Positions 1-4,610 of a stretch of DNA of 6,631 bases are shown here, piece by piece. Location: positions 1-6,631 of the forward strand of contig JAOZPY010000153.1 of the NCBI GenBank assembly GCA_029932495.1. The letters are read 5' to 3'. Position 1 is the first letter of the stretch, and the number at the start of each line of letters is the position of its first letter. The translations under genes were made by a program, and so were the position numbers. The notes below the pieces were generated by a model, which was not told the origin of the DNA, did no database searches, and worked only from the letters and a program-made list of their open reading frames with translations. The DNA is from Desulfobacterales bacterium (GTDB lineage: Bacteria > Desulfobacterota > Desulfobacteria > Desulfobacterales > JAFDCJ01).

Positions 1-38
1 TCCACCAGTATTTCGCCGAGTTTTTTTCGTGCTTTCAA
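1..38 (-). CDS. mshE: GspE/PilB-type motor ATPase, N-terminus only (cut by window edge)
   Basis: Only 12 complete codons are present, reading MKARKKLGEILV. The Lys/Arg-rich start followed by LGEILV is the usual beginning of the N-terminal domain of GspE/PilB/MshE traffic ATPases, which power pilus assembly or type II secretion from the cytoplasmic face. The start is taken as TTG because an in-frame TAA lies two codons upstream. An AAGAG sequence about 7 bases upstream is a modest ribosome binding site. The TTG overlaps the TGA of a 10-codon ORF (TTGA), so translation may be coupled to it. A motor ATPase is also what an MSHA-type locus should have shortly after mshM. The identification rests on a very short sequence plus position; a frameshift at the start is an alternative explanation for the layout. 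Confidence 0.55.
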   Translation of the reverse strand, partial: MKARKKLGEILV

Positions 39-67
39 TTTTTATCTCTTATTTTGTTGTTGTTCAT
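35..67 (-). CDS. Possible 10-codon leader ORF ahead of the motor ATPase gene
   Basis: The ORF reads MNNNKIRDKN and stops at a TGA that overlaps the TTG start of the next gene. It has the strongest Shine-Dalgarno in the window: GGAGG followed by GGCA and then ATG. Three readings are possible: a translated leader that couples ribosomes into the motor gene, the true N-terminus of the motor ATPase with a one-base sequence error joining it to the LGEILV frame, or a chance ATG near a site that really serves the TTG. The sequence alone cannot separate these. Confidence 0.35.
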   Translation of the reverse strand: MNNNKIRDKN

Positions 68-68
68 T

Positions 69-76
69 GCCCCTCC
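69..76 (-). promoter_or_regulatory. Strong Shine-Dalgarno GGAGGGGC
   Basis: On the minus strand the GGAGG core ends 4 bases before the ATG of the 10-codon ORF and about 33 bases before the TTG of the motor ATPase gene. It is much stronger than the ribosome binding sites of the other genes here. The spacing fits the short ORF's ATG and not the TTG. Confidence 0.55.
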
Positions 77-107
77 ACGGACTCCAAACAATTAACCACG
101 GTCGATT

Positions 108-122
108 ATGCGCTATGCGCAT
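108..122. repeat. Perfect inverted repeat ATGCGC-TAT-GCGCAT
   Basis: Two perfect 6-base arms are separated by three bases. The repeat begins two bases after the stop codon of the ExeA-like ATPase gene. As RNA it could form a 6-bp hairpin with a 3-base loop. No U-run follows on the minus strand, so it does not look like an intrinsic terminator. It may be a small processing or stabilising hairpin, a binding site, or chance. Confidence 0.4.
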
Positions 123-124
123 TG

Positions 125-1885
125 TCATGGTCTACGTCCAAAAAAAGGGTCTGCAAAATAGACCGCGTCTTCATCCCACAGCGATGCTAACATGGCATCG
201 CTGGAAAGTTCTGCCGGCAACAATTCCATCTGGTCGGCGGCGGCGGCTTTGTCCTTGTAAAGCTGTTTGAGCACCACGGCGAATTTCATGCCGGTTTGCG
301 GGATCCAGTACGGCACCAGGCGCAGGGGCGGGATGCTGTCGGGATAGCGCCGCAGGATGTTAAAGGCGCTTTCCAGCGAATCGGTTTCGGCAACTTTCAC
401 CCACCATATCGGTTTGCCGGGAGCTGTTACGCGGGCCGGGATGGCGGGCAGCCAGATGCGTTGGCCGACTTCCACCCGATCCGGGTCTTCAATATCGGGA
501 TTGGCCAGGATAAAAGATTTAAAGTAACGGGAGTTAAATCCGCCGTAAACCTTTTGGATGATGCGCGAAAGGGTTTCATCACGCTGCAGGGTCATGCGGC
601 CCAGGATGGCCGTATACAGCGGGGATGATTGTGCCTGCGGCACTTCCGGCCGGACAGTTTCGGGCGCCGGGAAATCAATGGATGCCACTTCAGCGACGGC
701 CGCTGCTTTTTGCTGCGTCGGATCGGCTTGCACGGACTTAAGGGGTTGTTGCGCTTCCGGACCTGTTGCAGGTGTTGGCTTTGGCGCCTGGGCCATGTCA
801 GCCTCTGGCGGCACGTTTTCGCCGGGCAAGTCTTCGGGGTTGACCTCGGCCCGGACAGCAGGAGGTCCGACTTCAGCCACCACCGCCTTGAACGTTTCGG
901 CCGGTGCCGGATCCTGGACAAATGCGCTTTGAGCCTTTTTAATTACCCAGCCGGGGAAAGTGCCCAGACGGCTGGACGGCACCACCAGCAACACCAGGAT
1001 AGCGGCTGTGACCGTGGCCAGCAGACCGAATGCGGCTGCTTTTTTCCAGCCGCCCGTCTTCTCGGTAAAAACCCGGCGGGCGCAGGTGCGCACCAGAAAA
1101 TAGCCGCATTTGGAGCGATTCTGGATAATCATCGACAGGATGCTCTGGTGGCACAGGTTGATGATTTTGCGGGGATATCCGCTGGTAATACGGTATACGG
1201 CCCACAGCGCCGGGCGGGTGAACAGGTTCAGCGTTTTGGGTGAGTTGCTGGATTTTTCCAGACGGTATTTGATCATCAGGCGTGTGTCGCGAAAGCTCAG
1301 CGGCTTGAGCTGATGATACAGGTTGATGCGGTCAGCGAAATTCGGATATTTGCGGATGGTGGCTTCAAACTCTTTCTGGGCAAAGATAACAATCTGCAGC
1401 AGTTTGAATTCATTGGTTTCGTAGTTTAAAAATTCCCGCAAAATTTCCAGACAAAACGCCGGTATTTTCTGGCCCTCATCGATGATCAGAACGACGGTCT
1501 TGTGGTCATCCACCCCCTTGCGGAACAGGTGCTGCTTGATGTGTTCCTTGACCTGCCAGTCAAGGCTTCCCGGGGCCGGTTTTTTACCGCAGAACATCTT
1601 GGTCACGGTGGCAAGAAATTCAGACGCGTTGAGAAAATAGGGATCCAGTACCAGGTGGGTTTCAACATCTTGCTTGCCGGCGAAGCGCCGGATCAGCTGG
1701 CGGCACAGGGTGGTTTTTCCGGTGCCGACATCCCCGATAACCACATTCAGCCCCCGGCGCAGCAGCAGTGACAGTTCCAGCTTCTGCAGGCAGTCCTGGT
1801 GCTGCCGGGAATGGAAAAAAAAATCGGGGTCCGGGGAGTTGGAAAAAGGCTCCCGGGCCAGGTCAAGAATGCTGAAGTAATCCAT
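125..1885 (-). CDS. mshM: MshM/ExeA(GspA)-type AAA ATPase with TM segment and periplasmic LysM-like tail
   Basis: The N-terminal ~270 residues form an ExeA/MshM-type AAA+ ATPase. Family N-terminal motif PF-x-x-SPDPDFFF is at ~13-24, Walker A GDVGTGKTT at 51-59, Walker B VVLIIDE at 131-137, and a sensor-2-like SGYPRKIINLC at ~235-245. A hydrophobic segment at ~283-303 should cross the inner membrane. A Pro/Ala/Glu-rich linker (~325-425) follows, then a LysM-like module (~428-482: DETLSRI, VYGG, an Asn at 462, VGQRIWLP). A last alpha/beta-looking segment (~493-548) begins IWWVKV. Relatives such as ExeA use peptidoglycan binding to help the secretin assemble; here LysM would be the anchor (inference). 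MshM proteins of Vibrio lack such a tail, as I recall, so the architecture is closer to GspA. The start matches the family N-terminus although its ribosome binding site is weak. It lies 28 bp after the secretin gene. Confidence 0.88.
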   Translation of the reverse strand: MDYFSILDLAREPFSNSPDPDFFFHSRQHQDCLQKLELSLLLRRGLNVVIGDVGTGKTTLCRQLIRRFAGKQDVETHLVLDPYFLNASEFLATVTKMFCGKKPAPGSLDWQVKEHIKQHLFRKGVDDHKTVVLIIDEGQKIPAFCLEILREFLNYETNEFKLLQIVIFAQKEFEATIRKYPNFADRINLYHQLKPLSFRDTRLMIKYRLEKSSNSPKTLNLFTRPALWAVYRITSGYPRKIINLCHQSILSMIIQNRSKCGYFLVRTCARRVFTEKTGGWKKAAAFGLLATVTAAILVLLVVPSSRLGTFPGWVIKKAQSAFVQDPAPAETFKAVVAEVGPPAVRAEVNPEDLPGENVPPEADMAQAPKPTPATGPEAQQPLKSVQADPTQQKAAAVAEVASIDFPAPETVRPEVPQAQSSPLYTAILGRMTLQRDETLSRIIQKVYGGFNSRYFKSFILANPDIEDPDRVEVGQRIWLPAIPARVTAPGKPIWWVKVAETDSLESAFNILRRYPDSIPPLRLVPYWIPQTGMKFAVVLKQLYKDKAAAADQMELLPAELSSDAMLASLWDEDAVYFADPFFGRRP

Positions 1886-1913
1886 GGCGTGTTGGCTCTG
1901 GTTTTTGCGACCC

Positions 1914-3452
1914 TTACTTTTTTACTCCCTGAGCCCTGGGCCTCAGGATATGCGGGGTGATAAAGATCAGCAGATCTTCCATTTCATCTTTGCTGCCCTT
2001 GCGTTTGAACAGGTATCCCAGCCCGGGAATATCCTCCATCCAGGGGGTTCCGGTCTGGTTGCGGGTTGATTTTTCTTTGCTCAATCCGCCGATGACCACC
2101 GTCTGCCCATCGTTTTGGATGACATTGGTCTGGGCGTTTTTGGTGACGATCGTCGGGTTGCCCAGCACGGTCTTGGAAAAATCCGGCTCATCCTTGTGCA
2201 CCTTGATAGACATTTTCAAGGTCTTACCGTCAATTACGTGGGGGGTGACCCGCAGGCTCAACACAGCCTTTTTATACTCGATTTTCACCTCACCGTCTTC
2301 CACCGTCTGAAAAGGAATATCCGAGCCGCTTTCAATCAACGCGGTCTGGTTGTCCAGCGTGGTGATGGAAGGACTTGACAGGATATTGAGTTTTCCCTGG
2401 TCCTGGAGGGCCGAAAGCTGGGCGGACAGGAGATATTCACCTACCCGCTGGTAGAGGATTCCCAGCGTTGCGGGGTTAAAGCCGGCCAGGCCTGCTGCCG
2501 GCAGGTCAACCACCGATCCGGAGGTAATATCCACCGGGGTGCCGATCGACTGGCTCTGGTTGCCCACGCCGCTGCCGCCAATGCCGAAGGTTTTATCCCC
2601 GCTTTTGCCCTTGTAGGCGCCGCCCCACTGCACCCCCAGTTCCCGGGCCACGTCCTTGCTGGCCTCGACGATATGCGCTTCGATCAACACCTGGGGGGTT
2701 GGGCGATCCAATTTTTTAATCACCGCCAGGATGCGCTGCATGTCGTTGGTCAGTGCCTGTACGATCAGCGAATTGGTGTGCGCGTCGACCATGATGGAGC
2801 CGGTTTTTTGCCCCCCCCGGCCCACACTGATGAATTTTTCAAGGTTTTTCTTCAGGTCCACGGCCTCGGTGTATTTGACGGATACAATCCGGGTCAACGG
2901 CGCCTGCACCAGATTGAGTTCTTTTTTGCGGGCCTTGTTTCTCAGATCGGTTTCCATGTCCTGGGCGGTCATGATACGCAGGATATCGCCTTCCCACGCA
3001 TAGCTCAGGCCCTGGGTTCGCAGGATGCTTTCAAATACTTCGTTCCAGGGTGCCTGGTGAATGTTGATGTTGATTTTGCCCACGACTTTCTCATTGAGAA
3101 TAATATTCTGGTTGGCCGCCCGGGCCAGTGCGCGCAGCAGAACGGAAACGTCGACATTGTTCATTTTCATGCTGATCGGAAGGGTGGGCAGCGGTCGGGT
3201 GGCTTTTGGCGCCGCCTTTTGGGCCGCCCTCTCTTCCTTTGATTCGATAACAAAAGGCTCTTCCTCGATGGGGGGCGGTTCGACTGCCGAGTTGCCTTTG
3301 GACTCTTCGGCTTTGACCCGCCATTGATCGTAGAATGGATCCTTGACGCTTTGCAGATCCTTTTTAGGTGAACAGGCGCCGATCCAGGCAATCGCCAGAA
3401 ACAGACAGAAGAGCCCCAGTAAAATTTTATATCTATGCCGATCTGTATTCAT
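1914..3452 (-). CDS. mshL: Outer-membrane secretin, MshL/PilQ/GspD family lipoprotein
   Basis: This is the pore-forming secretin through which a pilus or secreted substrate crosses the outer membrane. The signal peptide ends in a lipobox IGAC, with the acylated Cys at 27, so it should be a lipoprotein. A charged, Pro/Glu-rich stretch (~50-90) leads to an STN/N0 domain (~91-163) and an N1-type domain (~182-250, ending KKLDRPTPQVLIEAHIVE). The secretin core follows (~251-505), with LSSPSITTLDNQTA at ~358-371, VVIGGL at ~452-457, and the family signature PWMEDIPGLGYLF at ~470-482. It ends with LLIFITPHILRP. At 512 residues with a single N1 domain it is close to MshL in size and shorter than most GspD. 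AGGA, overlapping the upstream stop codon, lies 10 bases before the ATG. The coding strand has a G8 run over codons 212-214. Confidence 0.93.
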   Translation of the reverse strand: MNTDRHRYKILLGLFCLFLAIAWIGACSPKKDLQSVKDPFYDQWRVKAEESKGNSAVEPPPIEEEPFVIESKEERAAQKAAPKATRPLPTLPISMKMNNVDVSVLLRALARAANQNIILNEKVVGKININIHQAPWNEVFESILRTQGLSYAWEGDILRIMTAQDMETDLRNKARKKELNLVQAPLTRIVSVKYTEAVDLKKNLEKFISVGRGGQKTGSIMVDAHTNSLIVQALTNDMQRILAVIKKLDRPTPQVLIEAHIVEASKDVARELGVQWGGAYKGKSGDKTFGIGGSGVGNQSQSIGTPVDITSGSVVDLPAAGLAGFNPATLGILYQRVGEYLLSAQLSALQDQGKLNILSSPSITTLDNQTALIESGSDIPFQTVEDGEVKIEYKKAVLSLRVTPHVIDGKTLKMSIKVHKDEPDFSKTVLGNPTIVTKNAQTNVIQNDGQTVVIGGLSKEKSTRNQTGTPWMEDIPGLGYLFKRKGSKDEMEDLLIFITPHILRPRAQGVKK

Positions 3453-3462
3453 AAGTCATCAA

Positions 3463-3466
3463 TCCT
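3463..3466 (-). promoter_or_regulatory. Ribosome binding site AGGA of the secretin gene
   Basis: AGGA overlaps the TAG stop of the PilP-like gene and lies 10 bases before the secretin ATG. Ribosomes finishing the upstream gene would stop next to this site, so the two genes are probably translationally coupled. Confidence 0.5.
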
Positions 3467-3968
3467 ATTGCATTTCTTCCAGTGGGAGGATAAATTTTCG
3501 CCGGCTGCCGTCCAGGGTGATGAGCACGACGTGATTGGGATGAATGCTTCCGATTACATATCCCCCGGGCTCCAGCTTGTCCCCATTTTCGTATTCCATG
3601 CCGTTGATGATCGCCAGCCGCCGGGTGCCCATCTGCAGAAATCCAGAGTACTGAATTTTGCCTTTCAGTACCTGGGGTTTGGCTTTTCTCTGCTGTGCGA
3701 GCTTGCCGTCCCGCAGCTTGGCCAGAGGGTCCTGGGCCCATTTCTCCTGGGCTTTTTTCAGAATATAGGCCTCTTTCTTGCTGAGGCGGGTTTTTGATTT
3801 TTCGGCAACTTTGGTGATAAACGCATTAAGTGATTCCAATTGTTGTGCATTCCCCCCGGGCTTGGCGAAGGGTTTCGGATTGCGCGGCGCAGCAAGAAAC
3901 AGGATATAGACCGCATATAGCACCGCCAGCACCATGGCACCGACAATTATTTTTTCTCTTCTTGTCAT
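3465..3968 (-). CDS. mshK: PilP/GspC-like inner-membrane protein, MshK position
   Basis: A 167-residue protein with a short positive N-terminus (MTRREK), one membrane segment (~7-26) and a periplasmic region. After a Lys-rich helical stretch (~52-98), residues ~103-163 form a small beta domain: YSGFLQMGTRRLAIINGMEYENGD, then PGGYVIGSI, then HVVLITLDGSRRKFILPLEE. This pattern is that of the HR domain of PilP and GspC, which contacts the N0 domain of the secretin and ties it to the inner-membrane PilN/PilO pair. Classical PilP is a lipoprotein; no lipobox is visible here and the membrane anchor is GspC-like. The start is fixed within 24 bases by an in-frame TAA upstream, though the ribosome binding site (CAGG, very close) is poor. 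The gene sits directly before the secretin gene with a 12-bp gap. The mshK name is by gene order. Confidence 0.75.
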   Translation of the reverse strand: MTRREKIIVGAMVLAVLYAVYILFLAAPRNPKPFAKPGGNAQQLESLNAFITKVAEKSKTRLSKKEAYILKKAQEKWAQDPLAKLRDGKLAQQRKAKPQVLKGKIQYSGFLQMGTRRLAIINGMEYENGDKLEPGGYVIGSIHPNHVVLITLDGSRRKFILPLEEMQ

Positions 3969-4030
3969 CAGCCTGTTTTCAGTCTTTTTTTAGTTCTATT
4001 CAAATTAAAATTTCGTTTTGCTATTGCAAT

Positions 4031-4068
4031 AAAAACGGCCTATTTCCTTAACTTCAGGCATTTTAGGC
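4031..4068 (-). promoter_or_regulatory. Possible weak hairpin with U-run between PilO- and PilP-like genes
   Basis: On the minus strand GCCTA and TAGGC are 21 bases apart and can pair, with an inner CCT/AGG pair inside the loop region. CGTTTTT follows at once. The shape resembles an attenuator or partial terminator, but the stem is short and interrupted, so strong termination is unlikely. It lies in the only large gap inside the cluster (107 bp, AT-rich). It could tune expression of the secretin half of the operon relative to the platform half. Confidence 0.25.
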
Positions 4069-4075
4069 ACTTCTT

Positions 4076-4609
4076 TTACTCCTGTGCCAGCCAGATTTTC
4101 AGTTTGAACTGCCTGGAAGATTCAATGGCGCGTACTTCAATATCCTCGATGCATTCCAGCGACGGGATGGTCCCAAGATCAATGATAAAATCGCGCAGTT
4201 TCATAAACTCCCCGGTCGCATCAATGCGCATCTGCAAAAATCCGCTTTTGCCGATAGCCGAATTGACGTCGGTTTCCAACTCGTTGAGCTTGAGATCATG
4301 GCGTCGGGCCATTTCCTGCAGTTGCTGGGTCACCTTTTCAATTTCACCGCGCGCCAGCTTCACTTTGCGGGTTGCCGGCAGGGCGGTCGGGTTTTTGTCT
4401 TTGACCTGTTTTAAAAGCGTGTCAAACACCGGCTTGAGAATACGTTGTTCTTCAATCTGGTTGCGCAGTTTTTCGATACCCCTGTCCAGTTCAGCCGAGG
4501 TTCTCTGGGACGGTATGAGGATTAAAAAGATGAAAGCCACTATCCCCGCACCGCATATCAAGAAGTAGACGATGCTCTGGGTCGGCAAAATGGACAATAT
4601 TTTTCTCAT
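4076..4609 (-). CDS. mshJ: PilO-like inner-membrane platform protein, MshJ position
   Basis: A 177-residue bitopic protein with one membrane segment (~13-33), a coiled-coil-like helix (~35-72, rich in Glu/Lys/Gln/Arg) and a C-terminal alpha/beta region (~85-177). The stretch SGFLQMRIDATGEFMKLRDFI (starting ~122) followed by IPSLECIEDIEV and FKLKIWLA at the end is the pattern of the PilO/GspM ferredoxin-like domain. PilO pairs with PilN in the periplasm and connects the cytoplasmic PilM side to PilP and the secretin. It begins one base after the stop of the PilM-PilN fusion gene (TAGCATG), which suggests translational coupling. The ribosome binding site is weak (GGA, 11 bases upstream). The family assignment comes from topology, length, motif pattern and position; the symbol is by gene order. 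Confidence 0.75.
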   Translation of the reverse strand: MRKILSILPTQSIVYFLICGAGIVAFIFLILIPSQRTSAELDRGIEKLRNQIEEQRILKPVFDTLLKQVKDKNPTALPATRKVKLARGEIEKVTQQLQEMARRHDLKLNELETDVNSAIGKSGFLQMRIDATGEFMKLRDFIIDLGTIPSLECIEDIEVRAIESSRQFKLKIWLAQE

Positions 4610-4610
4610 G

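Noticed and set aside
42..128. A 28-codon minus-strand ORF starting at an ATGA overlap with the ATPase stop codon
   Set aside because: The overlap looks like coupling, but there is no ribosome binding site, the peptide resembles nothing known, and it runs in a different frame across the strong Shine-Dalgarno and the start of the motor gene.
629..1243. 204-codon plus-strand ORF
   Set aside because: It lies wholly inside the ATPase gene on the other strand, over the low-complexity linker and ATPase end, and its product has no recognisable domain.
2673..3242. 189-codon plus-strand ORF
   Set aside because: It is antisense to the N0/N1 region of the secretin, with no independent coding evidence.
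2673..3452. Assignment of the secretin as type II secretion GspD
   Set aside because: Only one N1-type domain is visible and the length is 512 residues. GspD normally has N0 plus N1-N3, and the flanking gene order fits MSHA-type pili better.
3433..3741. 102-codon minus-strand ORF overlapping the PilP-like and secretin genes
   Set aside because: It is another frame of the well-supported PilP-like gene and ends within the start of the secretin gene.
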